From NCBI GenBank assembly GCA_024655965.1, contig JANLFL010000002.1:124001-188000 (forward strand): a stretch of DNA of 64,000 nt, given 5' to 3'. This document shows, piece by piece, positions 44,181-50,928 of this stretch. Below the pieces are notes generated by a model, which was given only the letters and a program-made list of their open reading frames with translations, was not told where the DNA came from and ran no database searches. Made by a program: the position numbers and the translations under genes. Source of the DNA: Caldisericota bacterium. GTDB lineage: Bacteria > Caldisericota > JANLFM01. Numbering within the stretch: position 1 is the first letter of the stretch; the number at the start of each line of letters is the position of its first letter.

Positions 44181-46098
44181 TGGGAAGTCTGACTGTTACC
44201 GTCGTCCCTTTTCCGAAATCGCTTGCCAGAGTCAGGGTTCCTCCGTGTGCCTCGACGATTTTGCGGGAAACATAAAGGCCCAACCCCGTACCGGGAAAGC
44301 CCTTTTTGTGGGCATGTCTGCTCCGGAAGAAGGGCTGGAAAATGGATTCAAGTTCATCTTCGGGGATCCCCACTCCCTGGTCTCGAACCTGAAGGGTTAC
44401 CACATCTTCCTCCTTGAAGAGCCGGATCAAAATTTGGGAATTTTTGGGGGAGAATTTTACCGCGTTGGAGAGAAGGTTCCCCACCACCCTGCCCATCGCC
44501 TCGCGGTCGAGGTTTAAAACCGGGATTTCCCCGATCTCGAAGGAGGTTTCAATATTCTTTGATTGGGCAATTGGCTTCTGCTCCTCCCAGCATTCCTTAA
44601 TAATGGTTGGGAGGTCCGAGGGGCCCAGGGAAAGGGGATATTTCGCCTCCCTGACCCTCAGGGAATCCATCAAGTTATCCACTAACCTTTTTAACCTCTT
44701 GAGATTTCTCTCCAGGGGCTCGCTCCACCTTTGGTAAACGGCGGGAATTTCCTCTTGGGGGCAATTTTTTAGCACCTCGCAGGCGGAAAAAAGAAAGGTC
44801 AAAGGGGATTTGAATTCATGGGAAATGGCGTAAAGCAAATCCCTTCTGGCACTTTCCAGCCTCTCCTCCAGGATCTTCTTATCGGTGATGTCCCGAGAAA
44901 TCCCCAAGATCCCCGTGGGTTTCCCCTTCGCGTTCCTGGTAAGGGTCTTAATGGTTTCATAAACCCTGGTTTTCCCTTTGAAGGTCAGGGTTTCCTCGAT
45001 CCGGGAGGTCTCCCCTGAATTAAGCAACTGGCGATCGGATTGAGCCACATTTCTTGAGAATTCGGGATCAAAGAGGTCGGAAGCCTTTTTACCAAGAATT
45101 TCCGATTCAGGGAGGTCGAGGGCTTTGGAAAAGGCAGGATTTATCATCCGGTAGCGACCTTTCAAGTCCTTTAAATAAAGGGGATCGGGGATGTTTCGGA
45201 AGAGGAGGGAGATTTTTTCCCGCAGGTCCCTCTCGGATTCCTCATAGCGAAAGCGAAGGATTAGGGCAGAAAGGCTCCCGGATAGAAGGGAGAGGATTTC
45301 CAGGTGATCTTCGGAAAAGGCGAAGTCCTTCTCGTAGGTCTGGACGGCGATCACCCCCCGGGCCTTACCGTTGACCATCAGGGGAACCCCCAACCAGCTT
45401 TCTGGAGGCTTGCCAAAGACCTCGACTTTCCCGCTTTTCACCATTTCCTCGAACTCTTCTCTGGTCTTTAAAAGAAGGGGTTTCCCGGTTCCCAAGATCC
45501 ATTCCGTAAGTCCCCTACCCCTCTTCCTGGAGACCCTGCGAGTCCGGCGGAAATTGTCCATGATGTAGGGGAAGGAAATCAGGTCCCTCTCTTCGTCGTA
45601 GAGTGCCACATAAAAATTGGGAGCGGGGATGAGGTTCTTCAGTACGGAATGGAGAGTTTTGAAAAATCCCTGGAACCCCTTCGAGGTTAGCACTTCCCCC
45701 AGAAGTGAAAAGAAGGCGGCACGGATCTTCCTCGATTTTTCCTCCAGATCCTTGAAAGCCCAAAAAACTCTTTCTTCCTCATTCCCCGGGAAAAAAATAT
45801 TTTCCCCGGACAGGGAAAAGGTAACCTCTTTCCCCCCAACCAGGAAGGGAACGCGAAGGTTTTTGACCGTCCCGTCATTTTCCAGATGGTTTTGGAATTC
45901 CTTGCGGAACCGGGGGGAAATAAGATCCTGGATTTTGACCTGGGAAAGGCACTCTTCCTTCAGGGAACAGGTGCCCAGAAAGGGAGAGTTTCCCCACTTG
46001 ATCCTTCCCCCGGAGTCAATAGCAAAGACAAGGACCTCTCTGGAATCGGGAGATTCCTCACTGTTTGTCTCCCTTTTTGACCTTCCCCTTTTTCCCAT
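44134..46098 (-). CDS. Cytoplasmic multi-sensor histidine kinase (PAS-GAF-PAS-HisKA-HATPase)
   Basis: 654 residues with no membrane span. N-terminal PAS-like region (about 20-130), GAF (about 140-285, YVALYDEERDLISFPYIM and VPLMVNGKARGVIAVQ), a PAS with PAC (about 295-415, YLKDLKGRYRMINPAFSKAL), HisKA with phospho-accepting His in AISHEFKSPLTF, and HATPase with NLLSNAVKFSPKN, DQGVGIPEDEL, and GTGLGLYVSRKIVEAHGG. It is an orphan: no response regulator lies in the window. Its downstream end overlaps the CYTH gene. A strong bidirectional hairpin at 46155-46189 separates it from the amidase cassette. Confidence 0.92.
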   Translation of the reverse strand: MGKRGRSKRETNSEESPDSREVLVFAIDSGGRIKWGNSPFLGTCSLKEECLSQVKIQDLISPRFRKEFQNHLENDGTVKNLRVPFLVGGKEVTFSLSGENIFFPGNEEERVFWAFKDLEEKSRKIRAAFFSLLGEVLTSKGFQGFFKTLHSVLKNLIPAPNFYVALYDEERDLISFPYIMDNFRRTRRVSRKRGRGLTEWILGTGKPLLLKTREEFEEMVKSGKVEVFGKPPESWLGVPLMVNGKARGVIAVQTYEKDFAFSEDHLEILSLLSGSLSALILRFRYEESERDLREKISLLFRNIPDPLYLKDLKGRYRMINPAFSKALDLPESEILGKKASDLFDPEFSRNVAQSDRQLLNSGETSRIEETLTFKGKTRVYETIKTLTRNAKGKPTGILGISRDITDKKILEERLESARRDLLYAISHEFKSPLTFLFSACEVLKNCPQEEIPAVYQRWSEPLERNLKRLKRLVDNLMDSLRVREAKYPLSLGPSDLPTIIKECWEEQKPIAQSKNIETSFEIGEIPVLNLDREAMGRVVGNLLSNAVKFSPKNSQILIRLFKEEDVVTLQVRDQGVGIPEDELESIFQPFFRSRHAHKKGFPGTGLGLYVSRKIVEAHGGTLTLASDFGKGTTVTVRLPIKVPGEENFPGTNSR

Positions 46099-46154
46099 CT
46101 TCTCCCCAAACAGTTTTTCCCCTGGGTTTCCGCATATTTTACTGAATTTCCCTC

Positions 46155-46189
46155 AAAAAGGAAAGGAGGTTTTTCCTCCTTTCCTTTTT
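46155..46189 (-). terminator. Strong intrinsic terminator after the YvrJ gene
   Basis: Perfect 15-bp stem AAAAAGGAAAGGAGG / CCTCCTTTCCTTTTT around a 5-base loop; T-rich on both strands. It closes the DUF1659-YvrJ cassette before the histidine kinase gene. Confidence 0.85.
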
Positions 46190-46253
46190 GAATCTGATCT
46201 CCTGTTTCCTTAATCTTGACCTACGTCTCTCAACTTCTCTTTTTTTCCTCGCT

Positions 46254-46415
46254 TCATTCATCCTGAATATTAGTTCCCAGGCTCTCCACAACCCTGGTCA
46301 ACTCCATGATTACCTCTGAGAGTTTCTCCAGTTTCCCCTCAACCCGAAAGAGGAGATAGGCAGAGACAACGATGGGAAAACCAAAATTGGCGACTAAACG
46401 CAAAAAATCCTCCAA
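46254..46415 (-). CDS. YvrJ-family single-span membrane peptide
   Basis: 53 residues, found by hand. TTG start at 46415 after GAGGAGGTG. Sequence begins MEDFLRLVANFGFPIVVSAY and continues with LLFRVEGKLEKL then a charged amphipathic helix; this is the YvrJ signature (one hydrophobic helix at 6-23, G-F-P-I-V-V core, V-E-G-K-L-E-K-L tail). The size and layout resemble BhlA/UviB-type holin-like peptides. It follows the amidase-SLH gene by 14 bases. YvrJ proteins commonly sit beside DUF1659 and DUF2922 in Bacillota; their role is not settled. Confidence 0.82.
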   Translation of the reverse strand: MEDFLRLVANFGFPIVVSAYLLFRVEGKLEKLSEVIMELTRVVESLGTNIQDE

Positions 46416-46429
46416 GCGATTTCACCTCC

Positions 46430-47164
46430 TCATACGGGAAATACCAGATCCAGGAGCCTTTTTAATAAGAGCGCGGCTTCTCCCCTTAAGAGGGGTTTCT
46501 CAGGGTGGAAGCTGCCATCGGGAAAGCCCTTGATCACACCCCTTCCCGATAAGGCATTTAACACCTCCTTGAGTTCCGGGGAGGAAACATCCCAGAAGCG
46601 GAAGGAGCTTGCCAGGAAGCCCTTCAACCCCTGAACAATTCCCGAAGAAACTCCTTCCAAGAAACGGGAATTCTGAAGCAGCCGGGCTTCCTGGGGATCG
46701 GAGATGAAGAGGACCTCGATCAAACAGGCAGGGCCAGGAAATTCCCGCAAAATTCCAATTTCACCCTTCCAGGTGTGGTCAAATGCCGGCGCCCACTGGT
46801 CATCAGATTTTGCCCCTCTAATTTTAAGGGGGAGTTGGGAAAGGGAATTCAAAATGGAAAGGCTAAGCTCTTTTCCCAATTCGTTCCCGGAACGGTACCA
46901 AATCTCGCAGCCCTGGGCGCCTGGAGGTCCGGAGTTTAAATGAAGGCTCAATAAAACTTCGCATCCTTTCTCGTGGGCTTCACGTCCCCTCATGGATGAA
47001 AGAAGGTCTCGGTCGGGGTAGAAGACCTGAAAGTCCCCACCCAGCTTCTCTTTGACCAGTTCCCTCAAGACGGAAGTTACTGCCTCCTCGGAGAGGCCAA
47101 GTTCATAATTGATGGCCCCTGGATCCCCCTCCCTTCCGTGTCCCGCATCGAGAGCAATTTTCAT
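46430..47164 (-). CDS. N-acetylmuramoyl-L-alanine amidase (Amidase_3) with one SLH repeat, no signal peptide
   Basis: 244 residues. Amidase_3 domain (1-185): zinc ligands His9 (LDAGHG), Glu22 and His75 (LSLHLNSG), catalytic Glu150 (LIEVLFISDP). A single SLH repeat closes the chain (ELKEVLNALSGRGVIKGFPDGSFHPEKPLLRGEAALLL). The chain begins directly with the catalytic strand MKIALDAGHG, so no signal peptide or membrane helix exists. Such an enzyme needs a holin or lysis event to reach the wall. It lies between DUF2922 and YvrJ on one transcript. Confidence 0.9.
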   Translation of the reverse strand: MKIALDAGHGREGDPGAINYELGLSEEAVTSVLRELVKEKLGGDFQVFYPDRDLLSSMRGREAHEKGCEVLLSLHLNSGPPGAQGCEIWYRSGNELGKELSLSILNSLSQLPLKIRGAKSDDQWAPAFDHTWKGEIGILREFPGPACLIEVLFISDPQEARLLQNSRFLEGVSSGIVQGLKGFLASSFRFWDVSSPELKEVLNALSGRGVIKGFPDGSFHPEKPLLRGEAALLLKRLLDLVFPV

Positions 47165-47218
47165 TTTCGCCTCCTTTCATTTAGGTGGCGGGGTTTCCCC
47201 CGCCACCTGTTTAACTGG

Positions 47219-47449
47219 CTATGGCACTAAGTCCTGGACATTCCTGTTCACGATCTGGGCATCCACCACACCAACCAACCTCCCTCCCGGAGCCTGGAAG
47301 ACGTCCCGGGAGATGATGCTGTTCATCACTTGGGTAACCTCCTCCTGAGTGAGGTCGTCCCTGGGGTTATTGATGGTAATGATAAAATTTCGGGAAGGGT
47401 CCTCGGTGGAAAAAATCATCCTCAAGGTTTGTCTGAAAGAATCAGCCAA
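47219..47449 (-). CDS. DUF2922 small protein
   Basis: 76 residues from the TTG at 47449 (AAAGGAGG eight bases before it; a GTG three codons upstream overlaps the ribosome site). Typical DUF2922 pattern: LRMIFSTEDPSRNFIITINNP, DLTQEEV, then a C-terminal GRLVGVVDAQIVNRNVQ. Function unknown; a constant partner of DUF1659 in Bacillota. Confidence 0.85.
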   Translation of the reverse strand: MADSFRQTLRMIFSTEDPSRNFIITINNPRDDLTQEEVTQVMNSIISRDVFQAPGGRLVGVVDAQIVNRNVQDLVP

Positions 47450-47480
47450 GTTAATCACCTCCTTTCAAAATAAATTCTGA

Positions 47481-47708
47481 TTAAACGGAGAGGAGCTCGG
47501 AGCGGTCCACTTTCTCCACGGAATAAAGCGTCAGCTCCATCAATCCGGCAAGGTCCTGAGCGGTGGCATAGAGGTCTTCAAGGGAAGCTTGAGGCCGAAT
47601 GTTGTTGAAGCTCACCGCCCGGAGGATCGTTCTCCCGGATTCGGGGTCAGTCCCGGCGTTCAACCTTAGGGTAAGCCGGGAAGGATAGGGATTGGCATTT
47701 ACGGGCAT
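47481..47708 (-). CDS. DUF1659 small protein
   Basis: 75 residues, ATG with AAAGGAGGTG. Sequence follows the family: S-R-L-T-L-R-L-N-A-G-T-D, RTILRAVSFNNIRPQASLEDLYATAQDLAGLM, VEKVDRSELL. First gene of the leftward cassette. Function unknown. Confidence 0.85.
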   Translation of the reverse strand: MPVNANPYPSRLTLRLNAGTDPESGRTILRAVSFNNIRPQASLEDLYATAQDLAGLMELTLYSVEKVDRSELLSV

Positions 47709-47731
47709 TTTTTCACCTCCTTTCTAAAATT

Positions 47732-47778
47732 GCGGCGGAGAAACAAAAACAGCGGCTCAGAAGTTTCTCCGCCGCTGT
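47732..47778 (-). promoter_or_regulatory. Structured 5' leader with two alternative hairpins
   Basis: Leftward RNA: ACAGCGGC (47778-47771) pairs with GCCGCTGT (47756-47749), followed by T5, resembling an early terminator. The overlapping arm GCGGCGGAGAAAC (47775-47763) can instead pair with GTTTCTCCGCCGC (47744-47732), a perfect 13-bp stem. The two are mutually exclusive. The leader lies between the cassette promoter and the DUF1659 ribosome site. Confidence 0.55.
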
Positions 47779-47780
47779 CT

Positions 47781-47804
47781 AAAATGCAATTGCAATTGCA
47801 TTTT
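47781..47804. promoter_or_regulatory. 24-bp perfect palindrome, likely operator
   Basis: Half-site AAAATGCAATTG followed by its exact reverse complement. It overlaps the -10 box of the leftward cassette promoter and its transcription start, so binding should repress. An XRE-type regulator is encoded 138 bp away, facing the other direction. Confidence 0.7.
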
Positions 47805-47829
47805 TAGCATATAAAGGAGGGGATGTCAA
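47801..47829 (-). promoter_or_regulatory. Promoter of the DUF1659-DUF2922-amidase-YvrJ cassette
   Basis: Leftward TTGACA (47829-47824), 17-bp spacer, TAAAAA (47806-47801). The -10 overlaps the palindrome. Confidence 0.8.
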
Positions 47830-47894
47830 GGGGGTTTGGGAAAAATTTTTTGATCCCTTTGTATTATTAGTATATATATTTTTGGAATAAACCA

Positions 47895-47922
47895 TTGACT
47901 TTTTGGAAATATGGGGTAAAAT
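47895..47922 (+). promoter_or_regulatory. Promoter of the XRE regulator
   Basis: TTGACT, 16-bp spacer, TAAAAT; then GGGAGGAGC before the ATG at 47942. The leader is about 12 nt. Confidence 0.75.
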
Positions 47923-47941
47923 AGTTCGGGAGGAGCTATAA

Positions 47942-48355
47942 ATGGCACAAGCCAGGGACAGGATCAGGGAAATCAGGTTGAGCAAAGGCCTTTCCCAGGG
48001 CCAACTTGCTCAGATTCTGGGCTACACCCCGTCCACGGTTTCCAGAATAGAACAGGGCGTCCTCAAGCCGTCTTTAAAATTCCTTCAGAAGTTCTCCCAG
48101 GCCTTCGGGGTTTCCCTCTCCTACCTGATAGACCCTCAGGAACCCATCCTCCTGGACGAGGAGGGGGAGATTGACCTCAACCGCCTGGAGCCGGGTTTGA
48201 GAGATTTGGCCCTTGATGAGAATTTAAAACGCCTCTTCGATGTGAAGGAGGAAGAAATCAAGCGTCTGGCAACCGTCAAGTTCAGGGCGGGTTCGGTGGA
48301 TAAACAGGGGTATTTGAGCCTCCTTTTGTTCTTACGAACTCTGGACCGAAGGTAG
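47942..48355 (+). CDS. XRE-family transcriptional regulator
   Basis: 137 residues. N-terminal HTH (6-60): IREIRLSKGLSQGQLAQILGYTPSTVSRIEQGVLKPSLKFLQKFSQAFGVSLSYL. The C-terminal 75 residues are charged with no known domain. It starts an operon with an ImmA-like gene directly after its stop (TAG-ATG), the classic phage/ICE regulator-protease pairing. It is divergent from the DUF1659 cassette and is the best candidate to bind the palindrome at 47781-47804. Confidence 0.9.
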   Translation: MAQARDRIREIRLSKGLSQGQLAQILGYTPSTVSRIEQGVLKPSLKFLQKFSQAFGVSLSYLIDPQEPILLDEEGEIDLNRLEPGLRDLALDENLKRLFDVKEEEIKRLATVKFRAGSVDKQGYLSLLLFLRTLDRR

Positions 48356-49021
48356 ATGGCGGAGTTAAAAGAGATTATCCATGAGACCCTCTCCCGGGCA
48401 GGAATTCAGCATCCCCCGGTGGAGATGGAAAAAATTCTGAAAGTTCTCGACCTGGAGGACCTGTTTTTCGATTCCGGGATTGACCAGGAGAATGGAACAG
48501 TGCTCTTCCTTGACCAATTGAAGGGAAAATGGCGCATCAAGATCCCCTCGTCGCTTCCCCGGGGAAGGCTGATTTTCGATCTGGCCCACGAGTGCGTGGA
48601 ATACCTGGCCTTAAAAGCGGACATCAAGTGCTCACACAGGGAGATAAACGAGGGGGCTGTCGAAATGCTCATTCCCGAAAAATGGGGGAAGGAATTCATC
48701 GAGAAGGAGGGCCTCGACCTCTTTGCTTTTAAAAGAGCCTTCTCCACCCCATCTCTGGATACCTGCGCATACAGGCTTTTAGATCTGGCCCCCTTTCCCG
48801 GGGTCCTCGTTGTGCTTCGGGATGGGGAAAGGCGGGTACATCGAAGGCGACAAAGGGCATGGTTCTCCCCGGATGAGGAGGAATTCATTCAGGAGGCATC
48901 CACTTCCCCAAACCCTATAATAAGAAATCTCAAAGGGGAGGTCTTCCAATCCTTCCCCATCTGGGACCAGAGGAAATTCAGGGTAAAGAAATCCTACATT
49001 TATTTTTGGGAGGGTAATTAG
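48356..49021 (+). CDS. ImmA/IrrE-like protein with altered zinc motif
   Basis: 221 residues. The expected H-E-x2-H reads HECVE at 78-82 (LIFDLAHECVEYLAL), so the second histidine is a glutamate; downstream INEGAVEMLIP matches the E-x-N-x-F-A-x-x-L-L-M-P region of ImmA. The HE pair and overall layout suggest an ImmA-fold protein whose metal site is changed or lost. Adjacent to the XRE gene, with which such proteins work by cleaving or binding the repressor. The C-terminal half (about 120-221) is unrecognised. Confidence 0.65.
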   Translation: MAELKEIIHETLSRAGIQHPPVEMEKILKVLDLEDLFFDSGIDQENGTVLFLDQLKGKWRIKIPSSLPRGRLIFDLAHECVEYLALKADIKCSHREINEGAVEMLIPEKWGKEFIEKEGLDLFAFKRAFSTPSLDTCAYRLLDLAPFPGVLVVLRDGERRVHRRRQRAWFSPDEEEFIQEASTSPNPIIRNLKGEVFQSFPIWDQRKFRVKKSYIYFWEGN

Positions 49022-49030
49022 GAGGGGAGA

Positions 49031-49258
49031 GTGGAATATCTCTCGCCTCAACAACTGGCTATCCGCTGGAATGCCCCTTTGAGGGCAGTTTACGGAATCG
49101 CCCTGGGAAAGCACAGTTTTGCCTCCCTTACGGGAACCTTAAACATTTACCATCACAAAAACAGGCCATTCTTTTCCCTGGAGGAGATTATGAAATGGGA
49201 GAGAAAGCTTGCCCGCTTGAAAATCCCCCTGGAATTGATCCTCAAGGAGTTTAAATAA
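49031..49258 (+). CDS. Small putative HTH (excisionase/MerR-like) protein
   Basis: 75 residues, GTG start after GGAGGGGAGA. YLSPQQLAIRWNAPLRAVYGIAL has the spacing of a winged-helix MerR/excisionase recognition region and FFSLEEIMKWERKL is a typical C-terminal element. Third gene of the XRE unit. Family assignment is tentative. Confidence 0.6.
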   Translation: MEYLSPQQLAIRWNAPLRAVYGIALGKHSFASLTGTLNIYHHKNRPFFSLEEIMKWERKLARLKIPLELILKEFK

Positions 49259-49287
49259 AAAACAGGGGCTGCCTGGCGGCAACCCCT
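49257..49287 (-). terminator. Terminator of the candidate small RNA
   Basis: Leftward stem AGGGG-(mismatch)-TGCC / GGCA-(mismatch)-CCCCT with a 4-base loop, then TTTTTTATTT. The T-run is only on the leftward strand, so it does not serve the rightward XRE unit. Confidence 0.7.
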
Positions 49288-49310
49288 GCCATGGGGGAGG
49301 TGGGAAGACA

Positions 49311-49327
49311 GGCTATTGGCAATAACC
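49311..49327. repeat. Inverted repeat at the small RNA start
   Basis: GGCTATTGGCAATAACC, an 8-bp dyad with one mismatch around one central base. Shares the ATTG..CAAT core with the 24-bp palindrome at 47781-47804, so the same regulator might bind both. Confidence 0.45.
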
Positions 49328-49335
49328 TTGATTCC

Positions 49336-49365
49336 TTTATAGAGGGTAAATATGAGAGTTGTCAA
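49336..49365 (-). promoter_or_regulatory. Promoter of the candidate small RNA
   Basis: Leftward TTGACA (49365-49360), 18-bp spacer, TATAAA (49341-49336). Confidence 0.7.
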
Positions 49366-49409
49366 GGGGAAAGTAAAATTTTTTGTAAAATTTTTTAAGG
49401 TTTTACATT

Positions 49410-50153
49410 ATGGAAAATAGGGCTTTAAAGCTCACCCCTTCACTGATCGATGTCTTCGAGTCCTGCCCCCGGAGGTACTGGTATCTTTACGAGCCGGACT
49501 CCCCTCAGGTACCCAGGAGGATATCCTGGCAGCTTTCCTTCGGTACATCCCTCCACGAAGCAATGAAGGAGATATACTTCTTGGGAGGCCCTCCCCAGGT
49601 CCCCCTCTCCTCCCTCTCCCAGATCCTGGAAAAGTGCTGGCACAGGGAGGGTTTTACAGATGAGTCCCTGGAAAGGGAAAGGAAATTAAGGGCCCTGGAG
49701 ATTCTGGAAAACTACATCGAAGGAAATAGATCCCGCCCCGTGATGACCTTGGGGCTGGAAAAGCAGCTCTCAGCATCAATTGAGGGAGTGAACTTTCTTG
49801 CAAAAATCGACAGACTGGATCTGCTTCGACCGGGTTTATTGATCGTGGATTATAAAACTGGACAGGGGGCCTTGAGCGACAACCAGTTGCTCATCTCCTT
49901 TCTGGTGGTCCTTTTTAATTATAAATCACCCTCTGATCGCCCGGTGAAGTTCATGCTCCTAAATCTGGAGAGGGGGGAGGAAAAAATCATCGATCTGGAG
50001 GAGGAGAAGGCTTTCGCCCGGATTAGTCACTACAAAAACATCAGGGATCAGATCATTCAGCGAGAGTTCCCGCCAAACCCCTCGGTTTTCACCTGTCGGT
50101 ACTGCGAGGCGGGGAACATCTGCAGTTTTGCCCGAAAATGGGAAAGGGAGTGA
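49410..50153 (+). CDS. PD-(D/E)XK nuclease with four-cysteine iron-sulfur site (RecB/Cas4-like)
   Basis: 247 residues. Motifs of the RecB-type nuclease: His49 (TSLHEAM), Asp134 (KIDRLD), Asp147-x-Lys149 (IVDYKTG) and a following Gln. Cys19 (FESCPRRYWY) with Cys229, Cys232 and Cys238 (FTCRYCEAGNICSF) give the [4Fe-4S] arrangement of Cas4 and AddB. It stands alone, with no cas1/cas2 or addAB nearby, so it is a free-standing PD-(D/E)XK protein, possibly DNA repair or defence. First gene of the run that continues with pxpA (5-bp gap). Confidence 0.85.
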   Translation: MENRALKLTPSLIDVFESCPRRYWYLYEPDSPQVPRRISWQLSFGTSLHEAMKEIYFLGGPPQVPLSSLSQILEKCWHREGFTDESLERERKLRALEILENYIEGNRSRPVMTLGLEKQLSASIEGVNFLAKIDRLDLLRPGLLIVDYKTGQGALSDNQLLISFLVVLFNYKSPSDRPVKFMLLNLERGEEKIIDLEEEKAFARISHYKNIRDQIIQREFPPNPSVFTCRYCEAGNICSFARKWERE

Positions 50154-50157
50154 AATT

Positions 50158-50925
50158 GTGGAAAAGATACTGGTTGATTTAAATGCCGATGTGGGAGAGA
50201 GTTTCGGGGTTTATTCCCTGGGAAACGAAGAAGGGCTCTTGCCCTATTTGACATCCGTGAACATCGCCTGCGGCCTTCATGCAGGGGACCCATTGGTAAT
50301 GGAGAGAACGATCAAAAAAGCAATTGGGTTAAAGCTCTCTATTGGCGCTCATCCAGGATACCCGGACCTTCAGGGATTCGGGAGGAGAAGGTTCTCGCTT
50401 TCCCCCAAAGAGGTAAAGTGCTTCCTCATCTATCAGGTAGGAGCCCTGATGGGGTTTCTGAAGGTGGCGAAGGAGAGGCTTTCTCATGTCAAGCCCCACG
50501 GAGCTTTGTACAACGAAGCCTGCCAAAACCCGGAAATCGCCAGGGCGATTGCCGAAGCGGTTCAAGAGATCGACCCCGAACTTTTCCTATTGGCGAGGTC
50601 CGGGTCTGAGATGGTAAAGCAAGCCAAATTGGTGGGAACAAAGGTTGTCGAGGAGGCCTTTGCCGACAGGAACTATGGAGAGGACGGAGATCTACTCCCC
50701 AGGGATCACCCTGAAGCCTTAATCCGGAATCCGGAGGAGGCGGCAAAAAGAGCCCTTTCCATGGCGAAAGAAAAAAGGGTCAAAACGGTTTCCGGGATGG
50801 AAATTCCCCTCAATTTCCGGAGCCTGTGCATCCACGGGGACAACCCCCTGGCTCCAGCAATTGCTCGATCCATAAGGGAAATTTTTGCCGCCAACGAAAT
50901 CGAGGTTTCCCCTTTTTCAATTTAG
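50158..50925 (+). CDS. pxpA: 5-oxoprolinase subunit A (LamB/YcsF family)
   Basis: 255 residues from the GTG at 50158. Start of the family is ILVDLNADVGESFG, followed by SVNIACGLHAGDP, GAHPGYPDLQGFGRR and VKPHGALYN. PxpA works with PxpB and PxpC to hydrolyse 5-oxoproline to glutamate with ATP. All three genes are in order here. Confidence 0.95.
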   Translation: MEKILVDLNADVGESFGVYSLGNEEGLLPYLTSVNIACGLHAGDPLVMERTIKKAIGLKLSIGAHPGYPDLQGFGRRRFSLSPKEVKCFLIYQVGALMGFLKVAKERLSHVKPHGALYNEACQNPEIARAIAEAVQEIDPELFLLARSGSEMVKQAKLVGTKVVEEAFADRNYGEDGDLLPRDHPEALIRNPEEAAKRALSMAKEKRVKTVSGMEIPLNFRSLCIHGDNPLAPAIARSIREIFAANEIEVSPFSI

Positions 50926-50928
50926 AAT

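Larger units (their letters stand above)
49254..49330 (-). ncRNA. Candidate small RNA with own promoter and terminator
   Basis: Leftward transcript of about 75 nt predicted from a start near 49329 to the T-run at 49262-49255. It has a consensus promoter upstream, an inverted repeat GGTTATTGCCAATAGCC at its 5' end, and a terminal hairpin AGGGGTTGCC-GCCA-GGCAGCCCCT followed by T6. No leftward gene follows and no start codon with ribosome site is present. It does not match 4.5S, tmRNA or tRNA. Confidence 0.55.

Noticed and set aside
49153..49365. 70-codon leftward frame covering the small-RNA region
   Set aside because: No ribosome site; its predicted start (about 49365) lies in the -35 box of the promoter at 49336-49365, upstream of the expected transcript start.
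49410..50153. Cas4 of a CRISPR system
   Set aside because: No array, cas1 or cas2 in the window; four-cysteine PD-(D/E)XK proteins also occur outside CRISPR.
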